64,000 bases of DNA from Streptomyces sclerotialus (GCF_040907265.1 NZ_JBFOHP010000002.1:4774001-4838000); one strand, 5' to 3'. Positions 34,809 through 46,050 are shown, counted from the first letter of the stretch. The notes: a model not told the origin generated them from the letters alone. Numbers and translations are program-made.

Positions 34809-36063
34809 GGGGGGCCGGGGCCGCGGCCCGCGCGCGGTCCTCGGCGTTCATCCGCCGTAGCAGCAGCCCGTAGCCGAGTGCGGCCACCGTGCCGACGGCC
34901 GCGCAGCCGGTCCACAGGGCCTCCGGGCCGTACCGGTCGATGACGGTCCCGCCGAGCAGCGGGGCCGCCAGCGCGGCCACCGACCAGGACAGTGCGTACA
35001 TGCCCTGGTAGCGGCCCCGGCCGTGGAGGGGGGAGAGGCGGACCACCAGCCCCATCTGGGTGGGCGAGTTGATGATCTCGCCGAGCGTCCAGACGGCGAC
35101 CGTCACCGCGAACAGCGCCACCGAACCGGCGAACGCGGTCAGCCCGAACCCGTACCCGGTCAGCAGCGCCGAGCCGATCAGCAGCGCCGCCGGGCTGCGG
35201 TGCTCGATGAAGCGGGTCACCGGGATCTGCAGCAGTACGATCAGCACGCCGTTCGTGGCGATCACCAGCCCGAAGTCCGAGCTGCTGAAGCCCGCCTGAC
35301 CCATGGTCACCGGCAGCGACACGTACGCCTGCTGGAAGAGCAGCGCGAGCAGCAGATTCAGCCCGACGACGGTCATGAAACGCCCGTCCCGCAGCACGCT
35401 CGTCATCGACACGGGCCGTACCGGCTCCTGCGCAGTGCTGCCTTCCGATGTCCTTTCACTCGGCCGGGACTCGGGCAGCTTCACGAACACCACCACCGCG
35501 CAGGCCAGCACCAGCGCCGCCTCACCGAGGAAGAGCAGCAGATAGCCGTACTGGGCGAGCAGCCCGGCCAGCGACGAGGAGATCGCGAAGCCCATGTTCA
35601 GCGCCCAGTAGTTCAAGGCGAAGGCCCGCACCCGGTCCTCCGGCGCGACGATGTCCGCCATCATCGCCTGCACCGCGGGCCGTGAGCCGTTGGTCGCCAT
35701 GCCCACCACGCAGGCCACCACCGCGATGGCCACCGGGTCCGTCATGAAGCCCAGCAGCGCCACCGAGACCGCGGTCGCCAGCTGGGCGATCAGCATCGTG
35801 GGCCGCCGCCCGAGCCGGTCGGTCGCCACCCCCGCCACCACGGACGAGACGACGCCGCCCAGCCCGTACAGCGCGCCGACCAGTCCCGCGTACGAGGCCG
35901 AGTACCCGCGCTCGACCGTGAGGTACAGCGCCAGGAAGGTCGCGACGAACGCGCCCAGCCGGTTGATCAGCGTGCTCGTCCACAGCCACCAGAACTGCCG
36001 TGGCAACCCCGCCACACTCGCGACGACCGCCTGTCTCACGCTGTCTCCCCCGCCCGCACCCAT
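34762..36063 (-). CDS. MFS multidrug-type exporter
   Basis: A 433-residue major-facilitator transporter with about 12 predicted helices. The loop 2-3 motif [14 protein letters not shown] (near residue 80) is the MFS motif A (GxLaDrxGrR). A hydrophilic central loop ([20 protein letters not shown]) separates the two six-helix halves. The substrate is unknown; resemblance to drug/H+ antiporters is general. The ATG at 36063 lies in a 165-bp divergent region shared with gpmA. Confidence 0.9.
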   Translation of the reverse strand: MGAGGGDSVRQAVVASVAGLPRQFWWLWTSTLINRLGAFVATFLALYLTVERGYSASYAGLVGALYGLGGVVSSVVAGVATDRLGRRPTMLIAQLATAVSVALLGFMTDPVAIAVVACVVGMATNGSRPAVQAMMADIVAPEDRVRAFALNYWALNMGFAISSSLAGLLAQYGYLLLFLGEAALVLACAVVVFVKLPESRPSERTSEGSTAQEPVRPVSMTSVLRDGRFMTVVGLNLLLALLFQQAYVSLPVTMGQAGFSSSDFGLVIATNGVLIVLLQIPVTRFIEHRSPAALLIGSALLTGYGFGLTAFAGSVALFAVTVAVWTLGEIINSPTQMGLVVRLSPLHGRGRYQGMYALSWSVAALAAPLLGGTVIDRYGPEALWTGCAAVGTVAALGYGLLLRRMNAEDRARAAAPAPLTDAAGAVPRTGSVA

Positions 36064-36228
36064 GTAAGTGGCACACCCACGAAGGAGAACCTACATATCC
36101 AGGTCACACCCGGCCACTGGATTAACACGAACCGTCAAACGTCACCGCCCCGGCACAGACGAGCGCCCGCGTGTCCACAGGCCGGGCCCCTGCCGGAACG
36201 GCCCCCCTCTTCGATTACGCTCAAAGGC

Positions 36229-36990
36229 ATGGCCGACGCACCGTACAAGCTCATCCTCCTCCGCCACGGCGAGAGCGAGTGGAACGCGAAGAACCTGTTC
36301 ACCGGCTGGGTGGACGTCAACCTGAACGAGAAGGGCGAGAAGGAGGCGGTCCGCGGCGGTGAGCTGCTCAAGGACGCCGGCCTGCTCCCCGACGTCGTGC
36401 ACACCTCCCTCCAGAAGCGCGCCATCCGCACCGCGCAGCTGGCCCTGGAGGCCGCCGACCGGCACTGGATCCCGGTCCACCGCAGCTGGCGCCTGAACGA
36501 GCGCCACTACGGCGCGCTGCAGGGCAAGGACAAGGCCCAGACCCTCGCCGAGTTCGGCGAGGAGCAGTTCATGAAGTGGCGCCGGTCCTACGACACCCCG
36601 CCGCCCGCGCTGGACCGCGACGCCGAGTACTCCCAGTTCTCCGATGCCCGCTACGCCGTCATCCCGCCGGAGCTGCGCCCGCAGACCGAGTGCCTGAAGG
36701 ACGTCGTCATCCGGATGCTGCCGTACTGGTTCGACAGCATCGTCCCGGACCTCCTCACCGGCCGCACCGTCCTGGTCGCCGCCCACGGCAACAGCCTCCG
36801 CGCCCTGGTGAAGCACCTCGACGGCATCTCCGACGAGGACATCGCCGGCCTGAACATCCCCACCGGCATCCCGCTCACCTACGAGCTCGACGCCGACTTC
36901 AAGCCCCTCAACCCGGGCGGCACCTACCTCGACCCGGAAGCCGCCAAGGCCGCCATCGAGGCAGTGAAGAACCAGGGCAAGAAGAAGTAA
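36229..36990 (+). CDS. gpmA: 2,3-bisphosphoglycerate-dependent phosphoglycerate mutase
   Basis: A 253-residue glycolytic enzyme interconverting 3- and 2-phosphoglycerate. The active-site motif [10 protein letters not shown] (His residue 12) and the second catalytic His in [10 protein letters not shown] (near residue 185) are intact, as are [12 protein letters not shown] and the phosphate-binding Arg residues. The length matches the family. The ATG lies 7 nt after TACGCT, with AAAGG as a possible ribosome-binding site. A strong terminator follows at 37013-37052. Confidence 0.97.
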   Translation: MADAPYKLILLRHGESEWNAKNLFTGWVDVNLNEKGEKEAVRGGELLKDAGLLPDVVHTSLQKRAIRTAQLALEAADRHWIPVHRSWRLNERHYGALQGKDKAQTLAEFGEEQFMKWRRSYDTPPPALDRDAEYSQFSDARYAVIPPELRPQTECLKDVVIRMLPYWFDSIVPDLLTGRTVLVAAHGNSLRALVKHLDGISDEDIAGLNIPTGIPLTYELDADFKPLNPGGTYLDPEAAKAAIEAVKNQGKKK

Positions 36991-37012
36991 GCCCGCAGCG
37001 TCTCCGCAACGA

Positions 37013-37052
37013 CGAGCCCCCTGCCTGCGGTTTCCCGCGGGCAGGGGGCTCG
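37013..37052. terminator. Strong hairpin after gpmA
   Basis: A 13-bp perfect stem (37013-37025 and 37040-37052) with a further paired inner section and a small T-rich loop. It lies between the convergent gpmA and Cys-rich peptide genes and can serve both. Confidence 0.8.
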
Positions 37053-37069
37053 GTGCCGTGAGGGGCGGG

Positions 37070-37195
37070 TCAGCCGCAGCTGCCGCCGCACTGGCAGGGA
37101 CCGCCCGACTGGCAGCCGCAGCTGCAGCCGGGGCCGCAGGAGCAGCCGTTGGCCGTGTCGGGCGCGGGGGTGGTGGAAACAGACGAGTGGGGCAT
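37070..37195 (-). CDS. 41-residue Cys-rich metallothionein-like peptide
   Basis: A small frame from ATG 37195 to the stop at 37070. The first 17 residues are polar (MPHSSVSTTPAPDTANG). The rest is almost only Cys, Gly, Ser and Gln with eight Cys arranged as CSC, CSC, C, CQC and C. An AGGAGG ribosome-binding site lies 7 nt upstream, strong support for translation. The pattern suggests Zn or Cu(I) binding; a cofactor or scaffold role is also possible. I cannot assign it to a known family with certainty. It lies between gpmA and phoU. Confidence 0.72.
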   Translation of the reverse strand: MPHSSVSTTPAPDTANGCSCGPGCSCGCQSGGPCQCGGSCG

Positions 37196-37360
37196 GAAGT
37201 GCCTCCTGGTTGGCAGCCATGAGGGAGGTTCCTTCCCTCCCTTACCCATCAGGGGAGGCGCACCAACGGCGCGTGGCCGCACGGGTCAGGGCGCGCGTAC
37301 CTCCGCGCGCCCCACGTGCGGGACACTCCGGCCCCTCCGCACGCCCCGCTCGCGGAGCGC

Positions 37361-38038
37361 TCAGGCGCCCTCCACCGCCGCCGACGGTGCGATCTCGTCG
37401 GCGTGCTCGCCCGTGACCAGGTACACCACACGCTTGGCCACCGACACCGCGTGATCGGCGAACCGCTCGTAGTAACGGCCCAGCAGCGTGACGTCCACCG
37501 CCGTCTCGATGCCGTGCTTCCAGCGGTCGTCCATCAGGTGCTGGAACAGCGCGCGGTGCAGCAGGTCCATCGCGTCGTCGTCCTGCTCCAGCTGGAGCGC
37601 CAGGTCGACGTCCTTGGTGATGATGACCTCGCCGGCCTTCGCCATCAGGCGCTGCGCCAGCTGCCCCATCTCCAGGATCGTGGCGTGCAGGTCCCGCGGC
37701 ACCGCCGTCTCCGGGAACCGCAGCCGCGCCAGCTTCGCGACGTGCTGCGCCAGGTCACCGGACCGCTCCAGGTCCGCGCTCATCCGCAGCGACGTGACGA
37801 CGATCCGCAGGTCCGTGGCCACCGGCTGCTGGCGCGCCAGCAGGGCTATGGCCCGGGCCTCCAGGTCCCGCTGCAGATCGTCTACCTTCTCGTCGCCGGC
37901 GATCACGTTCTCCGCCAGCTTCAGGTCCGCGTCGAGTATCGCCGTGGTGGCGCGCCCGATCGCGGAGCCGACGAGCCTGGCCATCTCGACCAGGCCTTCG
38001 CCGATCGAGTCAAGCTCCTCGTGGTACGCGTCCCGCAT
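37361..38038 (-). CDS. phoU: Phosphate signalling protein PhoU
   Basis: A 225-residue, two-repeat helical protein that couples phosphate-transport status to PhoR signalling. The N-terminal repeat MRDAYHEELDSIGEGLVEMARLVGSAI and the metal-binding type E/DxxxD pattern near RMSADLERSGDLAQHVAKLAR and YYERFADHAVSVAKRVVYLVTGE are typical PhoU repeats. The ATG at 38038 gives the family N-terminus. It diverges from phoR-phoP. The shared 297-bp region has Pho-box-like repeats, so PhoP probably controls it. Confidence 0.96.
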   Translation of the reverse strand: MRDAYHEELDSIGEGLVEMARLVGSAIGRATTAILDADLKLAENVIAGDEKVDDLQRDLEARAIALLARQQPVATDLRIVVTSLRMSADLERSGDLAQHVAKLARLRFPETAVPRDLHATILEMGQLAQRLMAKAGEVIITKDVDLALQLEQDDDAMDLLHRALFQHLMDDRWKHGIETAVDVTLLGRYYERFADHAVSVAKRVVYLVTGEHADEIAPSAAVEGA

Positions 38039-38062
38039 CAGTGACCTTCTCTCGCATCGAGT

Positions 38063-38120
38063 CTTACGGTGTGGGGCCTGCGACGCCCGTCCCTTACGGT
38101 GCGGGCCTGTGACGCCCGTC
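38063..38120. repeat. Two-copy direct repeat upstream of phoU
   Basis: Two adjacent copies of a unit of about 29 bp containing CTTACGGTG, GGGCCTG and GACGCCCGTC, just upstream of the phoU start. The function is unknown. Confidence 0.6.
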
Positions 38121-38229
38121 GCCCTCCGGGCCCGTGCCCTGCGTGGTTGCGAGGGCTGCGCCCCTGGTGGCGTGGGTCTAGGATCCCCACGCTCCCACGT
38201 TCGGGGCCGGATGCGACCGGTTCGCCCAT

Positions 38230-38262
38230 CCGGAGTGAACCAGTACCGACGTGAAGGTGAAC
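38230..38262 (-). promoter_or_regulatory. Pho box candidate between phoU and phoR
   Basis: Read on the minus strand, three consecutive 11-bp units cover 38262-38230: GTTCACCTTCA, a degenerate CGTCGGTACTG, and GTTCACTCCGG. The first and third match the Streptomyces PhoP direct-repeat unit (GTTCACC-like). This is the expected location for PhoP control of phoU and autoregulation of phoRP. Confidence 0.65.
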
Positions 38263-38335
38263 TCTCGGCAACGGGTGTTCGAGGTGACCCTCTGACGGCT
38301 GTGGAACTGTCACAACCGGCGCATAACCTGGACTC

Positions 38336-39649
38336 ATGAACGTGGACGCGGCCATCGCCGCAGTGGCAGCGATCGCCGGATGCTGTACCGGCGTGATCGC
38401 CATGCTGGCGTTCCGCTGGAGCGAACGCGACCAGGCCAAACCCACCCGTACCTCCCTGCACACCGACGCCGTCCTGCCGCCCGGCGTGGACACCGTCCTC
38501 TCGGTGCTGCGGTCCTCCGCCGTCGTCCTCGACGAAGCCGACGGCGTCGTCAAGGCCAGCTCGGCCGCGTACGCCCTCGGGCTCGTACGAGGCGGCAAGC
38601 TCGCCGTCGACCCGATGCTGCAGATGGCCCGCGACACCCGCAGGGACGGCGAGATACGACAGGTCGAGCTGGACCTGCCGCGCCGCGGCACCGGCCGCGG
38701 CGACGCCCTCGCCGTCTCCGCCAGAGTCGCCCCGCTCGGCTCCCGCCTCGTCCTGCTCCTGGTCGAGGACCTCACCGAGGCGCGCCGCATAGAAGCGGTG
38801 CGCCGCGACTTCGTGGCCAACGTCAGCCATGAGCTCAAGACCCCGGTCGGCGCGCTCTCGCTGCTCTCCGAGGCCGTCATGGACGCCAGCGACGACCCCG
38901 AGGCGGTCAACCGCTTCGCGGGCCGCATGCAGGCCGAGGCCACGCGCCTGACCAGCCTCGTCCAGGAGCTGATCGACCTCTCCCGGGTGCAGAACGACAA
39001 CCCTCTGGAGGACTCCGAGCCGGTCCGCGTGGACGAGCTGGTCGAGGAGGCCATGGACCGCTGCCGCCAGCAGGCCAGCAGCAAGTCCATCACCATGGCC
39101 GTCGGCGGCGCTGCTGACCTCTACGTATGGGGGAACCGCAGCCAGCTCGCCGGCGCCCTCGGCAACCTCGTCGAGAACGCCGTCAACTACTCCCCGGCCC
39201 GCACCCGCGTCGGTATAGCCGGCCGCCGCGTCCAGGCGTCCGGCGGCGCGATGATCGAGATAGCCGTCACCGACCAGGGCATCGGCATCTCGGAGAAGGA
39301 CCGGGACCGGATCTTCGAGCGGTTCTACCGCGTCGACCCGGCGCGCTCCCGCGCCACCGGCGGTACCGGACTCGGTCTCGCCATCGTCAAGCACGTGGCC
39401 GCCTCGCACGGCGGGGAGGTCACGGTGTGGAGCTCGGAAGGACAGGGCTCCACCTTCACCCTGCGGCTCCCGGAAGCCGGCGCGGTCCGCGACCGCGACG
39501 CCCGCCGGAACGCCGCCGCGACAGACCCGGACGACCTCGATGGCGAGGACGGTCCGTACGACACCTTCAACGGCCCGGCCGTCACCCACCACCACACTTC
39601 CCCGGAAGCGCTACGCGCGCCCTATCCTGCCCCGGAGGTCCTTCCGTGA
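38336..39649 (+). CDS. phoR: Phosphate sensor histidine kinase PhoR (SenX3-like)
   Basis: A 437-residue membrane kinase that activates PhoP under phosphate limitation. One N-terminal hydrophobic segment (AAIAAVAAIAGCCTGVIAMLAF) is followed by a PAS-like domain (about residues 45-145). The phospho-accepting His165 sits in NVSHELKTPVGALSLLSEAV. The ATPase part has NLVENAVNYS, DQGIGISEKD and GTGLGLAIV. The C-terminal tail is Asp-rich. The ATG at 38336 lies 6 nt after TAACCT, consistent with the leaderless phoRP transcript reported in S. coelicolor. phoP follows with a GTGA overlap. Confidence 0.95.
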   Translation: MNVDAAIAAVAAIAGCCTGVIAMLAFRWSERDQAKPTRTSLHTDAVLPPGVDTVLSVLRSSAVVLDEADGVVKASSAAYALGLVRGGKLAVDPMLQMARDTRRDGEIRQVELDLPRRGTGRGDALAVSARVAPLGSRLVLLLVEDLTEARRIEAVRRDFVANVSHELKTPVGALSLLSEAVMDASDDPEAVNRFAGRMQAEATRLTSLVQELIDLSRVQNDNPLEDSEPVRVDELVEEAMDRCRQQASSKSITMAVGGAADLYVWGNRSQLAGALGNLVENAVNYSPARTRVGIAGRRVQASGGAMIEIAVTDQGIGISEKDRDRIFERFYRVDPARSRATGGTGLGLAIVKHVAASHGGEVTVWSSEGQGSTFTLRLPEAGAVRDRDARRNAAATDPDDLDGEDGPYDTFNGPAVTHHHTSPEALRAPYPAPEVLP

Positions 39650-40326
39650 CCCGAGTGCTCGTCGTCGAGGATGAGGAGTCCTTCAGCGACGCTCTGTCGT
39701 ACATGCTCCGCAAGGAGGGCTTCGAGGTCGCCATCGCCGCGACCGGCCCCGACGGACTGGACGAGTTCGAGCGCAATGGCGCCGACCTGGTCCTGCTCGA
39801 CCTGATGCTGCCCGGCCTGCCCGGTACGGAGGTCTGCCGGCAGCTGCGCGGCCGCTCCAACGTCCCGGTCATCATGGTGACCGCCAAGGACAGCGAGATC
39901 GACAAGGTCGTCGGCCTGGAAATAGGAGCCGACGACTACGTCACCAAGCCCTTCTCCTCGCGGGAGCTGGTCGCCCGCATCCGCGCGGTCCTGCGCCGCC
40001 GCGGTGAGCCGGAGGAGGTCACCCCGCAGGCCCTGGAGGCCGGTCCGGTCCGCATGGACGTCGACCGGCACGTCGTCACGGTTTCCGGCGGCAAGGTCGA
40101 CCTGCCGCTCAAGGAGTTCGACCTGCTGGAGATGCTGCTGCGCAACGCCGGCCGGGTGCTCACCCGTATGCAGCTGATCGACCGGGTCTGGGGCGCCGAC
40201 TACGTGGGCGACACCAAGACCCTCGACGTCCACGTCAAGCGCCTGCGCGCCAAGATCGAGCCGGACCCGGGCGCCCCGCGCTACCTGGTCACGGTCCGCG
40301 GCCTCGGATACAAGTTCGAGCCGTAG
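39646..40326 (+). CDS. phoP: Phosphate response regulator PhoP
   Basis: A 226-residue OmpR-family regulator that binds Pho boxes and controls phosphate scavenging and secondary metabolism. The receiver has VEDEES and phospho-acceptor Asp52 (LLDLMLPGLPG), then the Lys in VTKPFSSRELVARI. The winged helix contains VDLPLKEFDLLEMLLRNAGRVLTR and DTKTLDVHVKRLRAKIE and ends in VRGLGYKFEP. The GTG start overlaps the phoR stop. The combination with phoU and phoR is the standard Streptomyces arrangement. Confidence 0.97.
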   Translation: MTRVLVVEDEESFSDALSYMLRKEGFEVAIAATGPDGLDEFERNGADLVLLDLMLPGLPGTEVCRQLRGRSNVPVIMVTAKDSEIDKVVGLEIGADDYVTKPFSSRELVARIRAVLRRRGEPEEVTPQALEAGPVRMDVDRHVVTVSGGKVDLPLKEFDLLEMLLRNAGRVLTRMQLIDRVWGADYVGDTKTLDVHVKRLRAKIEPDPGAPRYLVTVRGLGYKFEP

Positions 40327-40559
40327 GCCGGCCCGTACCCGCCGGCCGGCCCGTACGACACGCGTCGCTCCAGCGCTCCGCCCCGATACCGGGTGGGGCG
40401 CTTGTGGCGTTGCCGGCCTGCCTGCCGTACACGCGCCCGCGCCCGTCGCGTACGGCCGCGCCCTCCGTGGGCACAGCCGCGCCCGCCGTGCTCCCGCTGG
40501 GCGGCGGGGCACGGCGGGCGTCAGCCGGGCCGGGCGGCGCCGGGACGGCGCCCTGCGGC

Positions 40560-41210
40560 TCAGTGACCGGCGTGCGCGGACTCCGCGTCGGAGGCGGCCT
40601 CGGACGGCTTGCCCGACTCCGACGGCTTCCCGGAAGCGGACTCGGACGGCGAGGCGGTGCCCGACGGCGTCGCGGAGCCGGACTGGCCGGGCTGCGGGAC
40701 CTCGGCCGGGCCGTACTCCTTGAAGTAGCTGTTCGCCGGGACGACGAACGCCCGCAGCGACACCTTGCCGGTACGGCTGAAGTCGAAGGTCACGGGCTGC
40801 GCGTCGCCGTCCTTGACGGCCTCACGGCCGCTGGCCAGGACGGCCGAGGCGTTGCCCTTGCCGCCGATGACGACGGAGCCGCCGGCCGGCACGGTGATCT
40901 TGCCGGAGCCCTTGGCGGGCTTCAGTTCGGCCTGGTTGCCGCCGTCGAGCGTCACCGAGTCCAGGGTCTGGTCCTTCGCGCCGTCGTTGAACAGCGTCGC
41001 GGACACGACGGCCGGGCCCTTGGCGTCCGGCTTCGGCTGGGTGATCACGGTGGCGTTCTGGATCTTGATGTCGCCGACGGAGGTCGCGGCGTTGTCCGGC
41101 TTGACTTGCAGCGTCGCGGCGTCGTTTCCGGCCCCGCACGCGGAGAGCGAGGCGATCGAGAGCGTGAGGACGGTGGCGGCGAGGGCGCCGCGTCGAAGGC
41201 TGCGGCTCAC
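40560..41210 (-). CDS. PCu(A)C/DUF461-like copper-chaperone lipoprotein
   Basis: A 216-residue lipoprotein. The signal peptide ends in the lipobox SLSAC, with lipidated Cys25. The following Ig-like beta domain resembles the PCu(A)C (DUF461) family, which delivers copper to cytochrome oxidase, but the usual H(M)x10MxHxM copper motif is not evident. The C-terminal 50 residues are Ser/Pro/Gly/Glu-rich and end with AHAGH, a possible metal ligand. It converges on phoP. Whether it binds copper is uncertain. Confidence 0.82.
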   Translation of the reverse strand: MSRSLRRGALAATVLTLSIASLSACGAGNDAATLQVKPDNAATSVGDIKIQNATVITQPKPDAKGPAVVSATLFNDGAKDQTLDSVTLDGGNQAELKPAKGSGKITVPAGGSVVIGGKGNASAVLASGREAVKDGDAQPVTFDFSRTGKVSLRAFVVPANSYFKEYGPAEVPQPGQSGSATPSGTASPSESASGKPSESGKPSEAASDAESAHAGH

Positions 41211-41960
41211 GGCGGCGGCATCTCCTAGGACGAGCTTCGGCGGCCGAACGGTGATGCCCGGTCGCGGGTGGACGGCTGGGGCGGCCGTTCCGTACGCCGT
41301 CTGCCGGCGCCGTACGTAAAGCCGCCCTAAGGGTGTGTCAGCGCCGCTAGGTTACCGAGCCGCCCTTCCGTCCCCGCACCCGACCCGCCCCTGAGCGATC
41401 ACGCACCGGCCACACGCTCACGACCGGCGGGCCGGGACGCGTCCGTCCCGCCTCCCGGCGGCCTCGCCGGCGGCGCGCGGCCGGATTGCCGAAGTCCTCA
41501 CCGGAACTGCCGGAAGAATTCACCTGACGCCCGTTCGAGTGGCCGCCGCGGACGAATCCGCCGGGCCCGCCGCAGGAATAGCGGCAATGGCAAAGGAATG
41601 CGCCGCGTCACACGAATTGATCATGTCTGGTGCACCCGGCCGGGTGACGGGATGATCAATTCTCGATTCGGACGGGAGTGATCCTGAGAGGCCGAACGGA
41701 GTAGTGGAAGCACGCCATCCGGATCCTCGCAAAACGGGACGTTCGTCCTCTCGATCAGGCTCTTCCGGACGTGTGACGGACGCGTTTCGCTCTGCTCAAG
41801 AAGCGGCTCCGACCTGCGAATACCTGCTTCCGGCAGGCGGCCGATGCACGTCACGACCGTCGTTGTCAAGCCCCGAGATACGCCCTGACCTGCGAAAACG
41901 CCATTCAGAACCAACCGTTCCCGTGTTAGGATGGATAGCCACGGAAGGGGTACCTGTCAC
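41211..41960. other. 750-bp intergenic region upstream of carD
   Basis: No convincing gene. The left half carries the promoter area of the lipoprotein gene. From about 41500 onward the GC content falls noticeably compared with the neighbours, and a large nested inverted repeat lies at 41614-41662. A TAGGAT box close to 41930 could be the -10 element of carD. Short open frames in this stretch lack ribosome-binding sites and codon bias. Confidence 0.6.
41614..41662. promoter_or_regulatory. Nested inverted repeat upstream of carD
   Basis: Perfect 11-bp arms GAATTGATCAT (41614-41624) and ATGATCAATTC (41652-41662) enclose a perfect 14-bp palindrome, CACCCGGCCGGGTG (41633-41646), almost concentric with them. 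AT-rich outer arms around a GC-rich core are striking in this genome. It could be a protein-binding site or a transcribed hairpin. Confidence 0.6.
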
Positions 41961-42443
41961 ATGACGTTCAAGGTTGGCGACACCGTGGTCTATCCCCATC
42001 ACGGGGCCGCGCTGATCGAGGCCATCGAAACTCGCCAGATCAAAGGCGTGGACAAGACCTACTTGGTGCTGAAGGTCGCCCAGGGCGACCTGACGGTTCG
42101 TGTGCCAGCGGACAATGCGGAGTTCGTCGGTGTGCGCGATGTGGTCGGCCAGGACGGGCTCGACCGGGTCTTCGAGGTGCTTCGCGCACCATATGCCGAA
42201 GAGCCGACGAACTGGTCCCGTCGCTACAAGGCAAATCTCGAAAAGCTCGCCTCCGGCGACGTGATCAAGGTCGCCGAGGTTGTTCGCGACCTTTGGCGCC
42301 GTGAGCGTGAGCGCGGACTCTCCGCAGGTGAGAAGCGCATGCTCGCCAAGGCCCGCCAGATCCTGGTGAGCGAGCTCGCCCTCGCGGAGAACACCAACGA
42401 AGACAAGGCCGAGGCTCTGCTCGACGAGGTCCTCGCGTCCTGA
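41961..42443 (+). CDS. carD: RNA polymerase-binding transcription factor CarD
   Basis: A 160-residue global transcription factor that stabilises open promoter complexes. The N-terminal RNA-polymerase-interacting domain begins [23 protein letters not shown]. The C-terminal helical DNA-binding domain contains [45 protein letters not shown], with the conserved Trp that wedges into the promoter bubble. Length and sequence are nearly identical to other actinobacterial CarD proteins. The ATG at 41961 is the family start. ispD follows after 446 bp, as in other streptomycetes. Confidence 0.97.
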   Translation: MTFKVGDTVVYPHHGAALIEAIETRQIKGVDKTYLVLKVAQGDLTVRVPADNAEFVGVRDVVGQDGLDRVFEVLRAPYAEEPTNWSRRYKANLEKLASGDVIKVAEVVRDLWRRERERGLSAGEKRMLAKARQILVSELALAENTNEDKAEALLDEVLAS

Positions 42444-42889
42444 CGCCCGACGCTGCCGGGCCTCCACGGAGATCGCCCTCAGTGGTGGTGCTCGGCGGTG
42501 CTCAGCACGAAAATGCCGCGGTGCCCGAGCGACGACTGCTTCCCCCGGAAGCGGTCCGTTGCCGGGCGCTGCGGCATATCTGGCGCGACCGACGGCCCTC
42601 GCCCTGCCTGGCGTCGTCCGCCCTGCCCGGCGGTCGCCGAAGGCCGGAAGTCCCGTCGGCGTCCGAGCCCAGTCGGTGTCTGTGATCCCCGCGCGGTCCG
42701 AGGAAAACCCTCTTCCGCTCCGAGGTGCGCGGATGTGCCGGGCCCGGGCAGCTGGCTCGACCGGTCGTCACGGAAGGGTCCGGTCGGGGCGTCGCGCCCG
42801 GCACGGTGTGGCCATACCCACCCCGGCCGAGTAAACAAACCTGTCGCTCGAAATTCGGGGTGCGACCCCCGGCTCACGGAGTGCAACCG
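42444..42889. other. 446-bp carD-ispD spacer
   Basis: No convincing coding sequence, strong hairpin or repeat is seen. Short open frames here lack Streptomyces codon bias and ribosome-binding sites. It probably contains the end of carD transcription and the ispD promoter. Confidence 0.5.
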
Positions 42890-43639
42890 ATGTCTGAAGA
42901 TTCCCGCCGACTTCGCACGGCGGCGGTCATCCCCGCGGCCGGCCGCGGCGTACGCCTCGGGCCCGGCGCCCCCAAGGCCCTGCGCGCGCTGGCCGGCACA
43001 CCCATGCTCATCCACGCCGTACGCGCCATGGCGGCCTCCCGCGCCGTCTCGCTCGTCGTCGTGGTCGCGCCGCCCGACGGCGCGTCCGAGGTCCGCGCGC
43101 TGCTGGACAGCCACACGTTCCCCGAGCGCACCGAGCTGCTCGTCGTACCCGGCGGCGAGACCCGCCAGCGGTCCGTGAGCCGCGGCCTGGAGGCGCTGCC
43201 CGACGACGTCGACGTGGTCCTCGTCCACGACGCCGCGCGGCCCCTCGTGCCGGTCGACACCGTCGACACCGTGATCGCCGCCGTACGGGCCGGTGCCCCC
43301 GCGGTCGTACCGGCCCTGCCGCTCGCCGACACCGTCAAGGAAGTACGGCCGGATCCCGACGGTGAGAACGAGCCGGTGGTGGGCACGCCGGAGCGCGCCC
43401 GGCTGCGCGCCGTACAGACCCCGCAGGGCTTCGACCGCGCCACCCTGGTCAAGGCCCACACGACCGTCACCTTCGACGGCGAGGGCGCGACCGACGACGC
43501 CGGCATGGTCGAACGGCTCGGCGCGCCGGTCGTCGTCGTGCCCGGCCACGAAGAGGCCTTCAAGGTCACCCGCCCGCTGGACCTGGTGCTCGCCGAGGCC
43601 GTACTGGCCCGCCGGCGGGTGACGGACGGGTACGCCTGA
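42890..43639 (+). CDS. ispD: 2-C-methyl-D-erythritol 4-phosphate cytidylyltransferase
   Basis: A 249-residue enzyme that transfers CMP to MEP in the non-mevalonate isoprenoid pathway. The nucleotide-binding loop [20 protein letters not shown] (residues 12-31), [12 protein letters not shown] (near residue 112), and [13 protein letters not shown] and [14 protein letters not shown] near the C-terminus are all typical. The ATG at 42890 ([10 protein letters not shown]) is preferred to an upstream frame without homology. ispF follows after 133 bp. Confidence 0.96.
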   Translation: MSEDSRRLRTAAVIPAAGRGVRLGPGAPKALRALAGTPMLIHAVRAMAASRAVSLVVVVAPPDGASEVRALLDSHTFPERTELLVVPGGETRQRSVSRGLEALPDDVDVVLVHDAARPLVPVDTVDTVIAAVRAGAPAVVPALPLADTVKEVRPDPDGENEPVVGTPERARLRAVQTPQGFDRATLVKAHTTVTFDGEGATDDAGMVERLGAPVVVVPGHEEAFKVTRPLDLVLAEAVLARRRVTDGYA

Positions 43640-43772
43640 GGGGCGGAGCCTGTTCGAGGCAGGGGCGGGGCGTATACGGGGGCCGCGGGGTGGGCCCCCT
43701 ACCCGCCTGACGAGCGGGGGCGGAGCGGAGTTCTCGCGCGGTTCGATGTTCACTCGCAAGGAGGAAGTTTTC

Positions 43773-44264
43773 ATGGTCGCGCTGCCCCAGGTGGGGATCG
43801 GGACGGACGTACACGCCTTCGAGCAGGGGCGTGAGCTGTGGTGCGCCGGTCTCCTGTGGGACGAGGCGGCGAGCGGCGGCTACGGCCTCGCCGGGCACAG
43901 TGACGGCGACGTCGCCGCGCACGCCGCCTGCGACGCCCTCTTCTCCGCGGCCGGCATCGGCGACCTCGGCGCGCACTTCGGTACGAGCCGCCCCGAGTGG
44001 TCCGGCGCCTCCGGCGTGACCCTGCTCGCCGAGGCCGCCCGCATCGTCCGGGCCGAGGGCTTCGAGATCGGCAACATCGCCGTCCAGGTCATCGGCGTAC
44101 GCCCGAAGATCGGCAAGCGCCGCGAGGAGGCCCAGAAGGCGCTTTCGGCCGCGGCCGGCGCGCCCGTCGCGGTCTCCGGCACCACCACCGACGGCCTGGG
44201 CCTGACCGGCCGCGGCGAGGGACTGGCCGCACTGGCCACGGCGTTGGTGTACCGAGCGGGCTGA
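43773..44264 (+). CDS. ispF: 2-C-methyl-D-erythritol 2,4-cyclodiphosphate synthase
   Basis: A 163-residue trimeric enzyme that cyclises CDP-ME-2-phosphate in isoprenoid synthesis. Metal ligands are in [10 protein letters not shown] (Asp and His near residue 10) and [17 protein letters not shown] (His near 43). The cytidine-binding [17 protein letters not shown] lies at the C-terminus. AAGGAGG upstream of ATG 43773 fixes the start. It follows ispD, the typical pairing. Confidence 0.97.
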   Translation: MVALPQVGIGTDVHAFEQGRELWCAGLLWDEAASGGYGLAGHSDGDVAAHAACDALFSAAGIGDLGAHFGTSRPEWSGASGVTLLAEAARIVRAEGFEIGNIAVQVIGVRPKIGKRREEAQKALSAAAGAPVAVSGTTTDGLGLTGRGEGLAALATALVYRAG

Positions 44265-44501
44265 GCGCGGGCCGGGGCTGAGCGCGGGCCGGGGCGCCCG
44301 AGGCGGGGCGTCCGAGGCGGGGGAATGCGGTGCCGTGTCAGCACATTGCTGGAGTACCGACCCGGCCCCGGCCACCTCATGAGCCGTATACCGCCCCACA
44401 CCGCCGTGAAGTGACATGGAACACCCGTCAGTGTCACGCTTCTGTGTTCCCGTGGCCCATCGGGTCGCGGGGCACTGCCTCATTCCGTCTACCCTTGATG
44501 C

Positions 44502-45899
<1,398 letters not shown>

Positions 45900-46050
45900 C
45901 GGACGGCGATGCCCGCGCCCCGATCGGTGGGCGCGGGCAGTGCGATGTCCTCCCGGTCGCCCGCACAGGCCGTCACGGGCGACACTCATACGTATACACA
46001 GCAGACATCCACGTCGCGAGACGTCGAGAGCAGTAAGAGACAGGTGACCC

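Noticed and set aside
41500..41960. Small genes in the carD upstream region
   Set aside because: Short frames on both strands lack ribosome-binding sites and third-position GC bias.
44411..44437. GTGACA-N15-TGTCAC inverted repeat as a cysS operator
   Set aside because: Six-base arms with a long spacer are weak on their own and no regulator is adjacent; mentioned only in the cysS entry.
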